NCBI RefSeq assembly: GCF_003031265.1
Contig: NZ_CP019966.1
Span: forward strand, 3,720,001-3,784,000
Length of the DNA: 64,000 nt
Direction: 5' to 3'
Source: Rhodopseudomonas palustris
GTDB lineage: Bacteria; Pseudomonadota; Alphaproteobacteria; Rhizobiales; Xanthobacteraceae
Position numbers and translations under genes: made by a program
Part shown: in pieces, positions 50,576 to 58,901 of the stretch
Layout of the letters: each line of letters opens with the position of its first letter
How positions within the stretch are numbered: position 1 is the stretch's first letter
The notes under the pieces: model-generated
Database searches by the model: none
What the model saw: the letters and a program-made list of their open reading frames with translations, nothing else
What the model was told of the DNA's origin: nothing

Positions 50576-50743
50576 ATGTCCGCCGACCCGGATCCGTTCA
50601 CGCTGGGCGAACGCGCAGCGCGCCAGAGCATTCCCGCCGAATCCAATCCCTATCACGAGGGCAGCGAAGAACACGCGCTGTGGGCGGCCGGTCATGAGCG
50701 CGTCGCGACCGCAATCGAAGCGAACGAGTCCGAAGGAACCTGA
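50576..50743 (+). CDS. Rmf/CrpP-like micro-protein, 55 aa
   Basis: MSADPDPFTLGERAARQSIPAESNPYHEGSEEHALWAAGHERVATAIEANESEGT. The spacing G-x2-A-x12-NPY-x2-GS-x2-H-x2-W-x2-GH is the signature of the ribosome-modulation-factor family and its relative CrpP, which in rhizobia occur as single small cytoplasmic proteins. Rmf dimerises ribosomes in stationary phase. The TAAGGAGCAGCCG ahead of the ATG is a very good ribosome-binding site. It is easily missed because it is so short. Confidence 0.75.
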   Translation: MSADPDPFTLGERAARQSIPAESNPYHEGSEEHALWAAGHERVATAIEANESEGT

Positions 50744-50774
50744 CGGAAGCCGGCCGCGAGGGCCGCGGCTCTGC

Positions 50775-51305
50775 TCACCCGATCTTCTTAAGCCCCTTGG
50801 CGTAGCGCTGGCCGTTGGCGACATAAAAGCCAGCGCCTGCCAGCATCGCTAGGACCTGTTCGGGGGAAAGCGTCCGCGCGACCTTGGCCGGCGCCCCGAG
50901 AATCAGAGAGTTCTCTGGAAACGACTTGCCTTCAGTGACCACAGCGCCTGCCCCGACAACGCAGCCACGCGCCAGCTTGGCGCCATTCATCACGATCGCA
51001 CCCATCCCGATCAAAACGCTGTCCCCGATGGTGCAGCCGTGCAGGATGACGTTGTGGCCGATGGTGCAGCCTTTGCCGACCTTGAGCGGAAACCCCGGAT
51101 CGGTGTGGCAAGTCGTGCCGTCCTGAATGTTGGAGCCCTCGCCGATCTCGATCCATTCGTTGTCGCCGCGCAGAACGGCGCCAAACCAGACCGAGACCGA
51201 ACTACCGAGGCGAACTTTGCCGACCACCGAGGCGCTGTCAGCGATGAAGTAATTTCCATCTGCCGGAAGATCAGGCCGCTGCCCGTCAAGTTCGTAGATC
51301 GCCAT
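50775..51305 (-). CDS. gamma-carbonic-anhydrase-like hexapeptide protein
   Basis: 176 aa left-handed beta-helix. Hexapeptide repeats include VVGKVRLGSSVSVWFGAVLRGD and NIQDGTTCHTDPGFPLKVGKGCTIGHNVILHGCTIGDSVLIGMGAIVMNGA. Zinc-binding His residues lie in CHTDPG and IGHNVILHG, as in the YrdA/PaaY/gamma-CA family, whose members are either carbonic anhydrases or uncharacterised. Predicted to be a cytoplasmic trimer. The ATG at 51305 is followed downstream in the same direction by nothing coding for 30 bp; convergent with the Rmf-like gene. Confidence 0.9.
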   Translation of the reverse strand: MAIYELDGQRPDLPADGNYFIADSASVVGKVRLGSSVSVWFGAVLRGDNEWIEIGEGSNIQDGTTCHTDPGFPLKVGKGCTIGHNVILHGCTIGDSVLIGMGAIVMNGAKLARGCVVGAGAVVTEGKSFPENSLILGAPAKVARTLSPEQVLAMLAGAGFYVANGQRYAKGLKKIG

Positions 51306-51363
51306 CGCTGTCTCCTGTCGTCCGCTCCGTCATGACAATGCAGCGGCCTCGACGCAATGGTTT

Positions 51364-51696
51364 TCAGGTGAACACTCCGAGAGCCTGCAACGCCATCACA
51401 ACCACGGTTCCTGACATCAGGCTCCAGAACCCAGCCAGCAGAGTCGCCAGCATCACGAATTGCGCACGCCGGAGATCGGAGGTGCGCGGCCCGGTCAGCG
51501 TGTTGCGCATGATGATAAACGGCGCTGCGAACATCAGAAACGGAAGTGCCGCAAAGCTCTGCGGGACCACGCCCTGTTGCAGCAGACTGAAGCCGGCGGG
51601 GCGCTGCGCCATCGCCTGATAGGCGCTGGTCAGCGCGCCGGCGACGGCAAAGCCGATCAGAAGCGAGAACAGATTGTTGAGCGCATCGGGCGACAT
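51364..51696 (-). CDS. small multi-span membrane protein, 110 aa
   Basis: MSPDALNNLFSLLIGFAVAGALTSAYQAMAQRPAGFSLLQQGVVPQSFAALPFLMFAAPFIIMRNTL, then RRAQFVMLATLLAGFWSLMSGTVVVMALQALG. Three or four membrane spans; no recognised family beyond resemblance to small rhizobial membrane DUFs. The ATG ending 51696 is used. A perfect CtrA box lies 67-82 bp upstream on the other side of the start. It may serve this gene or the divergent 51883 gene. Confidence 0.7.
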   Translation of the reverse strand: MSPDALNNLFSLLIGFAVAGALTSAYQAMAQRPAGFSLLQQGVVPQSFAALPFLMFAAPFIIMRNTLTGPRTSDLRRAQFVMLATLLAGFWSLMSGTVVVMALQALGVFT

Positions 51697-51762
51697 CAGC
51701 TTCCCAGCTCGATGGGTAGGCTGAAGGTGTCGCAAAAATCGACGACGGGCGCCACGACAGCC

Positions 51763-51778
51763 TTAAGAAAAGGTTAAC
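51763..51778. promoter_or_regulatory. CtrA box, exact match
   Basis: TTAA-gaaaagg-TTAAC, full consensus match, between the divergent genes at 51696 (minus) and 51883 (plus). Confidence 0.7.
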
Positions 51779-51882
51779 GCGCCGAAGAAGAATTACTCAC
51801 GTGCGCCGCACAATCCCGTTCGGGACCGATTCGCCGCGTGGCATAGTCCAACTGATTCGTGGTGTCGGATGTCTGCGTTGTC

Positions 51883-52593
51883 ATGACTTTGGTATCGTCG
51901 CTTCCGGGCCGTCCGCGCGATTCCCGCGCCCGGCGCAATCATTCCCGCGTCCCGTTGATGATCGGCGGTGCGATCGGCGCGGCCTCGATTGCGGCTGTTG
52001 CCTATCTGCTGTGGCCGACTTGGCACGTGCAGACGGTCGGTGATCCGGATCGCACCCCGGTGACGATTGGTGACACGCTGTTCAATGTGCCGACCAAGGC
52101 ATTTCGGGTGAAGTATCAACGCCGCTCCGGGCCGCAGGAGCGCGTCGACCTCGCGTTCCTGTATCCGTCACTGCTGCCGCCAGAGCGCGCTACGCATAAG
52201 ACGGCAGAGGAAATCGCCGAATTTCAGCCGATTGATCGGATTTTCGTCTCGATCGCCGCACACCAGGACACGCTGGCGCCTGAGACACGGCTGCGCACGA
52301 TCTATCCCCGCTATCTCGCGCCGGTCGCTCCGCAGACCACGGATGGGCTGACAATGCGCCCGTTCCTGGAAGGCTCACCTTACGCGAACGAGGATCTGTT
52401 CGTAGCTACGGAGCAGCCTGAACTGGCCGCGCGCTGCACGCGAGATCGGCAAACGCCGGGAATGTGCCTCAGCGAAATGCGGATCGAAGGCGCCGACCTC
52501 ACCTTCAGGTTTCCGCGACAATGGCTGACCGAGTGGCGGAACGTCGCGCAAGCGATCTCGCAGCTCGCCGCGCAGATGCATGTGCGCGGCTGA
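51883..52593 (+). CDS. membrane-anchored hypothetical protein, 236 aa
   Basis: MTLVSSLPGRPRDSRARRNHSRVPLMIGGAIGAASIAAVAYLLWPTW: a basic cytoplasmic tail and one membrane span, then a periplasmic domain of about 180 residues (GDTLFNVPTKAFRVKYQRRSGPQERVDLAFLYPSLLPPE, and RIEGADLTFRFPRQWLTEW near the end). The family was not recognised. The ATG at 51883 is chosen over an upstream GTG. It is divergent from the 51364 gene with a perfect CtrA box between. Cell-cycle-linked expression is possible. Confidence 0.7.
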   Translation: MTLVSSLPGRPRDSRARRNHSRVPLMIGGAIGAASIAAVAYLLWPTWHVQTVGDPDRTPVTIGDTLFNVPTKAFRVKYQRRSGPQERVDLAFLYPSLLPPERATHKTAEEIAEFQPIDRIFVSIAAHQDTLAPETRLRTIYPRYLAPVAPQTTDGLTMRPFLEGSPYANEDLFVATEQPELAARCTRDRQTPGMCLSEMRIEGADLTFRFPRQWLTEWRNVAQAISQLAAQMHVRG

Positions 52594-52607
52594 GGCGATA
52601 GATCCGG

Positions 52608-52838
52608 TTACTCGACGTCGGCCAGGTCGTCTTCCAGGATCGCCATCTGGAACTGGAACGAGCGATCGTCGTCTTCGTCGTCGACGAACAGCACGCCGAT
52701 GAACTCCTCGCCGATATAGACCTCGGCCGAATCTTCCTTCTTCGGGCGCGGCACCACGCGGATTTTCGGATTGCCGAACACCCGCTTGAGATAGGCATCG
52801 AGTTTTCTGACTTCCTGAACGTCCACGGTAATCTCCAA
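52608..52838 (-). CDS. DUF3126 family protein
   Basis: 76 aa, TTG start. MEITVDVQEVRKLDAYLKRVFGNPKIRVVPRPKKEDSAEVYIGEEFIGVLFVDDEDDDRSFQFQMAILEDDL. It is the full length of the DUF3126 family, which is conserved in Rhizobiales and of unknown role. Small, acidic and cytoplasmic. The frame with an ATG nearby (out of frame) is not this protein. It lies between a hypothetical membrane protein gene and cysE, on the same strand as cysE. Confidence 0.85.
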   Translation of the reverse strand: MEITVDVQEVRKLDAYLKRVFGNPKIRVVPRPKKEDSAEVYIGEEFIGVLFVDDEDDDRSFQFQMAILEDDLADVE

Positions 52839-52994
52839 TTCATCTGGGCGATGGCTGACGCAGCGCCGACGGTATTCGTTTCGTCGCGCGACCGGCCATG
52901 GCCGGGGTCGCCGTCAGTACTTTCTCACGGCCGCTGCCGCAACCCCTCGCGGCGAGTTGCGAACCGCAATCGAGGCCGATGGCAATTCGACCGA

Positions 52995-53822
52995 TCAGAG
53001 ACCAATCGCGTTGATCATCTGATCCATGGTGCGTGACGGCTCGGCGCAGCCGGCCTCCCCCACCACCTTGGCCGGCACACCGGCGACGGTCATGTTGTGC
53101 GGCACCGACTTCAGCACCACCGACCCCGCGGCGATGCGCGCGCAGTGTCCGACTTCGATGTTGCCGAGAATCTTGGCGCCGGCGCCGATCATCACGCCGC
53201 GCCGGATCTTCGGATGGCGATCCTCGTGCTCCTTGCCGGTGCCGCCGAGCGTGACGCCGTGCAGGATCGAAACGTCGTCGTCGATCACTGCGGTTTCACC
53301 GACCACCAGACCGGTGGCATGATCCAGGAAGATGCCGCGGCCGATCTTCGCTGCCGGATTGATGTCGGTCTGAAACACCGCCGACGCCCGGCTCTGCAGA
53401 TACAGCGCGAAATCCTTGCGCCCCTTGCCGAACAGCCAGTGCGCCAAACGATGCGTCTGAATGGCGTGGAAGCCCTTGTAGTACAGCAGCGGATCGATGA
53501 AGCGCGACGTCGCCGGATCGCGATCGAACACCGCCACCATATCGGCACGAAACGCGTTGCCGATGTCCGGCTGATCGCGCAGGGCGTCTTCGTAAGTCTG
53601 ACGGATCAGATCACCGGACAGCGCCGCATGATCGAGCCGCTCGGCGACGCGATGCACCACCGCGTCTTCCAGACGATCATGATGCAGCACGCTCGCAAAG
53701 ATGAAGGAGGCCAATTCGGGCTCGCGCCGAACGATGTCTTCGGCTTCGCTCCGCACCCGCTCCCAGATCGGATCGAGCGCCGTCACGTTCGCACTCTGCG
53801 GATTGATCTGATGCATCACCAT
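52995..53822 (-). CDS. cysE: serine O-acetyltransferase
   Basis: 275 aa. It makes O-acetylserine from serine and acetyl-CoA, the first committed step of cysteine synthesis. The N-terminal helical domain (DPIWERVRSEAEDIVRREPELASFIFASVLHHD, FRADMVAVFDRDPATSRFIDPLLYYKGFHAIQTHRLAHWLF) is followed by the hexapeptide left-handed beta-helix with DINPAAKIGRGIFLDHATGLVVGETAVIDDDVSILHGVTLGGTGK and the active-site His-Asp. The C-terminal tail carries the MDQMINAIGL end that in other CysE proteins helps bind cysteine synthase. The start ATG 53822 follows GAGAGCCGGC; an ATG two codons in is equally possible. Confidence 0.96.
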   Translation of the reverse strand: MVMHQINPQSANVTALDPIWERVRSEAEDIVRREPELASFIFASVLHHDRLEDAVVHRVAERLDHAALSGDLIRQTYEDALRDQPDIGNAFRADMVAVFDRDPATSRFIDPLLYYKGFHAIQTHRLAHWLFGKGRKDFALYLQSRASAVFQTDINPAAKIGRGIFLDHATGLVVGETAVIDDDVSILHGVTLGGTGKEHEDRHPKIRRGVMIGAGAKILGNIEVGHCARIAAGSVVLKSVPHNMTVAGVPAKVVGEAGCAEPSRTMDQMINAIGL

Positions 53823-54036
53823 GCCGGCTCTCTCGATCGGTCGTTCAGAACACTATACCACGCCAGCCGCGGCGCTGTCGCGGCGACTGTCGAAGCCGGC
53901 TCGGCACGTGCCAAGAATCGTTAAACCCTTGAAGCCAGCCGATATTCCGAGAGCCAGCGCCATCATCGCGAACCCCTCACCTTTTCAAAGTGGGCGGCTG
54001 CGGCGACGGAATCAAGGCCGGACCGGCGGGGCGCCG

Positions 54037-54792
54037 TCACGGGCGCCGCGCCAGGAAATCCACCACGCCTTCCTTGTAAACCCTGTCGCCGACCGCGCGC
54101 ATGTGGTCGCGGCGCGGGATATCCAGCACTTCCGAGCCCGGAATGATGTCGCCGAGGTCGTGTGCCGAGCCGGCGACGTCGTCGTCTGTGCCGACCGCGA
54201 TCAGCACCGGGACGGCGATCTGCGCGGCGTCCTCGCGGCTCATCAGTCCGCGCGATCCGCGCATACAAGCGGCGAGCGCTTTGCGATCGGAACGGGTCTG
54301 ATCCGCGAAGGCGCGAAAGGTGCGACCAACCGGATCGGTGACATCGTCGAGCGCGTCGGCCTCGAGCGCGTGCGCGACGTTTTCACCGGGACGCCCTTCG
54401 TTGCTGAGGAGCCCCATGCCGAGACCGCCGAGCACGAGCGAGCGGACCCGCTGCTCCTGCCACCGAGCGAGATTGGCGCCGATCCGCGCGCCCATCGAAT
54501 AGCCCATGACGTCGGCGCGCGCGATGCTAAGATGATCCATCAGGGCCACCGCGTCGGAGGCCATCGCCTCGAGCGTGTAGTCGTTCGGATCGTACAGCTT
54601 GCTGGACTCGCCGTGACCGCGATTGTCGATCGCGATGACCCGGCGCCCGGCGCGCTTCAATTCCGACAGCCAGGACGGATACACCCAGTTGACGTTCTTG
54701 TTCGATGCGAAGCCGTGAATGAGCAAAATGGGCTCGCCCTCGCCTTCGTCGAGGTAAGCGATGTTGACTCCGGCGTGATCAAAGCTCGGCAT
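54037..54792 (-). CDS. alpha/beta-hydrolase family protein
   Basis: 251 aa. The fold elements are ILLIHGFASNKNVNWVYP (oxyanion), RVIAIDNRGHGESSKLYD, nucleophile elbow VMGYSMGARIGA (Ser about 101), and the late catalytic Asp (VPVLIAVGTDDDVAG) and His (RRDHMRAVG). The enzyme is an esterase- or epoxide-hydrolase-type member with unknown substrate. It is cytoplasmic with no signal. It starts at ATG 54792 and is monocistronic. Confidence 0.9.
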   Translation of the reverse strand: MPSFDHAGVNIAYLDEGEGEPILLIHGFASNKNVNWVYPSWLSELKRAGRRVIAIDNRGHGESSKLYDPNDYTLEAMASDAVALMDHLSIARADVMGYSMGARIGANLARWQEQRVRSLVLGGLGMGLLSNEGRPGENVAHALEADALDDVTDPVGRTFRAFADQTRSDRKALAACMRGSRGLMSREDAAQIAVPVLIAVGTDDDVAGSAHDLGDIIPGSEVLDIPRRDHMRAVGDRVYKEGVVDFLARRP

Positions 54793-54960
54793 CAGGTATC
54801 CGTCGTTGATAATGGGAATAAGCGTGGAGGATTACTTCGTCAGGCCCGGGGGCGGGCGCAGCCGAGCCACACGATCCGCCGCGTCGGCGAACCAGCATGG
54901 CCACGATCCGCGTAAGCGTAACGAACAGCATCGAACTCTATCATTCCTGCACCGCTCGCA

Positions 54961-56109
54961 CTATGCCTCGGCCGTGGCAGATGCCGCGCCGAGGGACGGC
55001 TGCGGCTGTCTGGTTGCGGCAAGCGCGCGTTTGGCCGCCTTACGTTTGCGGCGATCGAGCCAGCGTTGCGTCAGCCGCTCGGTGCCGGCCTTCAGCGAGG
55101 TAACGAAGCCGATCAGCATCATCAGCGCACTGAAGATCCACGAGGCGAAATTCCACAGGCCGGTCGTGAGCAGCAAAGCGCCACGCCCGAGCAGCTTGAT
55201 GATCGCACGAGTCTGACCACCTTTCGCTTCGGCAAGTTTCGCGGCCCGCGCCACATCCTTCGGATTTTCGGCAACCTTAAGCGCATCGAACGCGCCGCGC
55301 GTGCCGGCCTTCTCGCCGATCCTGCCGACATCCTTGGCGAACCGCATCAAACCGCCGGCTTTCTCGGTGCGGACTGCAGCCTTCACCGCATCGAGCGTCT
55401 GCGCCGGGCGAAGCAGCGACGCATCAGCGACGGCACGTTGCAGCGCCGGCGCATCGACCACTTCGCGAGCCGAACGACCGGCCCATTTCGCAAGGCCCTC
55501 GCTGATACGTCCGACCTTGCGCGCATCCTTCACCAGGGTCAGCCCGGCCCGCGCCGGCGCCGCTGCGCCGACGCTGACATAAGTCGCAGCGGTCACTGCA
55601 ATGCCCGCGGCCGCGAGCCCGAGCACCAGATGATCAGCAGCCTCCCCGGTCGCCAGATGTTTGCCCTCGCGGATCACGTCGCGGATATCGCCGAACACGA
55701 ACAGATCGCCCGTGATCGTGCCGGACAGCCCTGCGAGATCGTCGGCCTGGCCGGTGACGAGACCGGTCGCGAACCGTGTCGCCACCTGCGCAGGCGCACG
55801 ATCCGCAGCGACCGCATCATCGACGCGCCGTGTCAGTTCGTCAGCCAACGCGACCCGATGCGCGCTGGCCAGTTCGACCAGGCTGCGCGCGAGATCAGCA
55901 TCACCCGCGGCGAGTGCAGCCTCGATCTGTCGCGGGATCATGCCCTGATCTCGCCACAAAGCCTCCGCGATCTGCAGATCCGACAAGCTCGCCGGATCAT
56001 CCTGAGCGGCGATCAGTTTGGCACTGTACCGGGCGTGCGGCCATGCGGCGACCAGCGCCACAGCGCTGATTGCAAGGCAGAACTTCGCCACGCCGAGTTG
56101 TAGCCGCAT
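54961..56109 (-). CDS. hypothetical membrane protein, 382 aa
   Basis: Starts MRLQLGVAKFCLAISAVALVAAWPH at the ATG ending 56109, a hydrophobic anchor or signal. A long helical segment follows, with LVLGLAAAGIAVTAATYVSVGAA (second span) and a third near LLLTTGLWNFASWIFSALMMLIGFVTSLKAG. The stretch between spans is Ala/Asp/Arg-rich and helical (ADLARSLVELASAHRVALADELTRRVDDAVA). The C-terminus is basic. No family is recognised. It stands apart from its neighbours and shows normal codon bias. Confidence 0.7.
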   Translation of the reverse strand: MRLQLGVAKFCLAISAVALVAAWPHARYSAKLIAAQDDPASLSDLQIAEALWRDQGMIPRQIEAALAAGDADLARSLVELASAHRVALADELTRRVDDAVAADRAPAQVATRFATGLVTGQADDLAGLSGTITGDLFVFGDIRDVIREGKHLATGEAADHLVLGLAAAGIAVTAATYVSVGAAAPARAGLTLVKDARKVGRISEGLAKWAGRSAREVVDAPALQRAVADASLLRPAQTLDAVKAAVRTEKAGGLMRFAKDVGRIGEKAGTRGAFDALKVAENPKDVARAAKLAEAKGGQTRAIIKLLGRGALLLTTGLWNFASWIFSALMMLIGFVTSLKAGTERLTQRWLDRRKRKAAKRALAATRQPQPSLGAASATAEA

Positions 56110-56314
56110 CCGGTCCTCGTGTTTCTCCCTAGGAGATGGTGCGTCATCACTTCGACACAACCGATCAGACGAAAGGAGGGCTTCTCCCACACCACGGGAT
56201 TGTGTCGAATTTCACCGGGCAATCTCTATCCGGCCGCTCTAGGAATCAGGCAGCGGCGCCGGTATGGTGCGCTGCACTGTTAGTTGCCCTCCGCTGTCAG
56301 CAAAGGTGAGCTGA

Positions 56315-56560
56315 ATGTCCGACCACGTGGTTCCCCACTTCCAGAACGATGCCGGCGTTGCGACGATCGAAATCGGTTCGCGGGAATTTATGTGCGTCGG
56401 CGCCGCCCCTCCGTTCGATCATCCGCACGTGTTTCTCGACCTCGGTAACGACAACGAGATCATCTGCCCATATTGCTCGACGCTGTATCGCTACGCGGCC
56501 GATCTGAAGCCGGGCGAAGCCCGCCCGCCGGAATGCGTGCTGAAGGACAAGGTCGCCTGA
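56315..56560 (+). CDS. CHCC-type zinc-finger protein (NDUFS6-like)
   Basis: 81 aa. Cys27 (EFMCVGAAPP), His in FDHPH and the pair CPYCS give the C-H-C-C zinc pattern of the zf-CHCC family, which also includes the complex I accessory subunit NDUFS6 of mitochondria and alphaproteobacteria. IGSREFMCVGAAPPFDHPHVFLDLG matches well. Its role may be to bind NADH dehydrogenase. It lies 18 bp upstream of a monooxygenase gene on the same strand. Confidence 0.85.
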   Translation: MSDHVVPHFQNDAGVATIEIGSREFMCVGAAPPFDHPHVFLDLGNDNEIICPYCSTLYRYAADLKPGEARPPECVLKDKVA

Positions 56561-56578
56561 TCGGACGCTGACCGCAAC

Positions 56579-57772
56579 GTGGCGGTCTCCCGAACCATTA
56601 TCGTCGCGGGAGCCGGAATTGGCGGCCTGACCGCCGCATTGGCGCTGGCCGCCAAGGGGTTCCGAGTCATCGTACTGGAGCGCACCGAACGCCTCGACGA
56701 AGTCGGCGCCGGTCTGCAGCTCTCTCCCAACGCCTCCCGAATTCTGGTCGAGCTCGGCCTGCAGCCGCGGCTCGACGCCTGCGCGGTGGTGCCCGACGCT
56801 GTCACCGCGATCAACGCCCGCTCTGGCCGCGCCATCGTCCGGATGCCGATCGGCGACGTCGCCGTCCGCAACGGCGCGCCCTACTGGGTGGTGCATCGCG
56901 CCGACCTGCAGGCCGCGCTGGCCGCCAAGGTCGCCGCCCATCCCTCGATCGACCTCCGACTCGGCTGCGCCGTCGAGGACGTCGCGCCCCATGCCAACGG
57001 TGTCACCGTGTCGGCCGGCGGCGGTCAGGAACCGGCGCTAGCGCTGGTCGGGGCCGACGGCATCTGGTCGGCCGTCCGCGGGGTGGCGTTTCCGAAGATC
57101 CAACCGCTGTTTTCCGGGCTGATCGCCTGGCGAGGCACGATTCCGGCCGAGGCGATGCCGGATGGGGAGAGGCTTCGCGGAGTGCAGCTTTGGCTGGGGC
57201 CGGAGGCGCATCTGGTGGTGTACCCGATCTCAGGAGGGCGCCGGATCAATTTGGTGGCGGTGGTCAATGGCTCATGGAACCAGCGCGGCTGGAGCGCGCG
57301 CGGCGAACCCACTGAGATTGTTGCGCGTTTCGCGCATTGGGCGGGCGCCGCCAAGGCGCTGATCGGAACCGTCGAAAACTGGACGCGCTGGGCGCTGTTC
57401 GCGATGCCGGACGGCGGAGCGTGGAACCAGGGCCAGATCGCCCTGTTGGGCGATGCCTCCCACGGCATGCTGCCATTCGCCGCCCAGGGCGCCGGCATGG
57501 CGATCGAGGACGCCGCCGTGCTGTCCGCCGGTCTCGCCGCTAGCCATGGCGAGGGCCGCGGCGGCACCGCCGCGGAGGTTGCGACCACTCTGCAGCGCTA
57601 CGCGGCGCTGCGCCGGCCCCGGGTCAAACGGGTGCAGCAGCTCGCCCGGCAGAACGGCGTGATCTACCACCTGCCCGGCGCCGCGGCGATCGCCCGCGAT
57701 GTCGCGATGCGGGCGCTCGGCCCGGACCGGCTGCTGGCGCGTCAGAGCTGGATCTACGACTGGCGCCTCTGA
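56579..57772 (+). CDS. FAD-dependent monooxygenase (salicylate hydroxylase-like)
   Basis: 397 aa group A flavoprotein hydroxylase. FAD-binding GAGIGGLTAALALAAKGFRVIVLE (about 8-32), second FAD motif ALLGDASHGMLPFAAQGAGMAIEDAAVL (about 290), and LSPNASRILVELGL in the substrate half. It hydroxylates an aromatic or similar substrate with NAD(P)H and oxygen; the substrate is unknown. GTG start at 56579, 18 bp after the zinc-finger gene, likely the same transcript. Ends RQSWIYDWRL. Confidence 0.9.
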   Translation: MAVSRTIIVAGAGIGGLTAALALAAKGFRVIVLERTERLDEVGAGLQLSPNASRILVELGLQPRLDACAVVPDAVTAINARSGRAIVRMPIGDVAVRNGAPYWVVHRADLQAALAAKVAAHPSIDLRLGCAVEDVAPHANGVTVSAGGGQEPALALVGADGIWSAVRGVAFPKIQPLFSGLIAWRGTIPAEAMPDGERLRGVQLWLGPEAHLVVYPISGGRRINLVAVVNGSWNQRGWSARGEPTEIVARFAHWAGAAKALIGTVENWTRWALFAMPDGGAWNQGQIALLGDASHGMLPFAAQGAGMAIEDAAVLSAGLAASHGEGRGGTAAEVATTLQRYAALRRPRVKRVQQLARQNGVIYHLPGAAAIARDVAMRALGPDRLLARQSWIYDWRL

Positions 57773-57809
57773 GGGCGCCCACGAAACCGCCAACTCGCCT
57801 GCACGCCCT

Positions 57810-58214
57810 TCAGTGCGCGCCGCGTCCCGCCCGCTTCTGGGGCGCCGGCGCAGCCGGCGGCGGCTCCGGCGTCGGGGTGCAGCGGTTGTCCCGCCAGGTC
57901 TGCTCGGCGAGCCGGGATTGCGCCTTCACGTTGATGTAGTCGTTGCGGTAGGCGATCTCGGAGACCACCGGCCCGGCCGCTCCGGTCTGCGCCTTGCGCA
58001 TCAGGCCGTCCAGCTTGGCAAGCTGCGCATCGAGCGATTTGCGCTCCGCCTCGAGCTGCTTGCAGTCATACAGCTCGTATTTGGCCGGATCGACGAACGC
58101 CTGTGACAGCGCGCTGTCGCCCATCCCGGCGCAGCCGGACAGGCCGAGGGCGGCGAACGTGACGGCAGCAGCGGCGCGGGCTGCGGTGAAGGCGGACGAG
58201 CGTTGCGATGTCAT
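57810..58214 (-). CDS. lipoprotein, 134 aa
   Basis: The signal peptide with lipobox LGLSGC comes from the ATG at 58214 (MTSQRSSAFTAARAAAAVTFAALGLSGCAG). The mature part has SQAFVDPAKYELYDCKQLEAERKSLDAQLAKLDGLMRKAQTG with a coiled-coil-like helix, then EIAYRNDYINVKAQSRLAEQTWRDNRCTPTPEPPPAAPAPQKR. No enzyme motif. It is probably an envelope-associated structural lipoprotein, divergent from the universal stress protein gene. Confidence 0.8.
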   Translation of the reverse strand: MTSQRSSAFTAARAAAAVTFAALGLSGCAGMGDSALSQAFVDPAKYELYDCKQLEAERKSLDAQLAKLDGLMRKAQTGAAGPVVSEIAYRNDYINVKAQSRLAEQTWRDNRCTPTPEPPPAAPAPQKRAGRGAH

Positions 58215-58376
58215 GGTGACGGGCTGTGTGAACCAGGTTGAGGTTTCGGTCAAATCAGGCTGTGATGACCGCAGTGTGGCCGCGGTGGCGCCCCGCAAAC
58301 CTCGTTTGTTTTCGCCGCGTTTTCGTCGCGCGAACGGTCTCCGCTTCGCCCCGGAAACGCCAACAGGACGCGACCG

Positions 58377-58805
58377 ATGCAGAAGATCCTCCTCCCCTAT
58401 GACGGCTCCGCCAACGCGGGCCGCGCCTTGGACTGGGTGATCGCCCTCGCCCACGACAACGTGCCGATCGAGCTGGTGCTGGTGTACGCCCATCCCGAGC
58501 CGGCACTGTATGGCGAGATCGCGGTGTACGTCTCAAAGGAGAAGATGGAGGAGCTGCAGCGCGAGCACAGCGACGACATCCTGCAGCCGGCGATCGCCAA
58601 GCTGAACGCGGCGAATATCCCGTTCACCTCCGAGGTGCTGACCGGCGACACCGCGCAGCGCATCGTCAAACGCGCCGAGGATCTGAACTGCAGCGGCATC
58701 GTGATGGGCACCCGCGGCCGCAGCGCGATCGGCAATCTGGTACTCGGCTCGGTGGCCAATAAGGTCGTCCACCTGACCAAACTACCTGTGACACTGGTGA
58801 AGTAA
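58377..58805 (+). CDS. universal stress protein (UspA family)
   Basis: 142 aa. ATP-binding Usp motif GTRGRSAIGNLVLGSVANKVV near the C-terminus fits G-x2-G-x9-G(S/T), and the N-terminal KILLPYDGSANAGRALDWVI is the conserved first strand. Single-domain cytoplasmic stress protein that binds ATP. ATG at 58377; upstream of it lies a region full of gcgaacggtct without an obvious ribosome-binding site. Confidence 0.93.
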   Translation: MQKILLPYDGSANAGRALDWVIALAHDNVPIELVLVYAHPEPALYGEIAVYVSKEKMEELQREHSDDILQPAIAKLNAANIPFTSEVLTGDTAQRIVKRAEDLNCSGIVMGTRGRSAIGNLVLGSVANKVVHLTKLPVTLVK

Positions 58806-58901
58806 CCACACGTTCCGCCGCGCCTGGCTTGCCTTGCCAAACCGGCAGGTTTGGAACAGTGTCGCGCCGCAATATCGATCGGATTTTCCAAGGAGCGAGC
58901 G

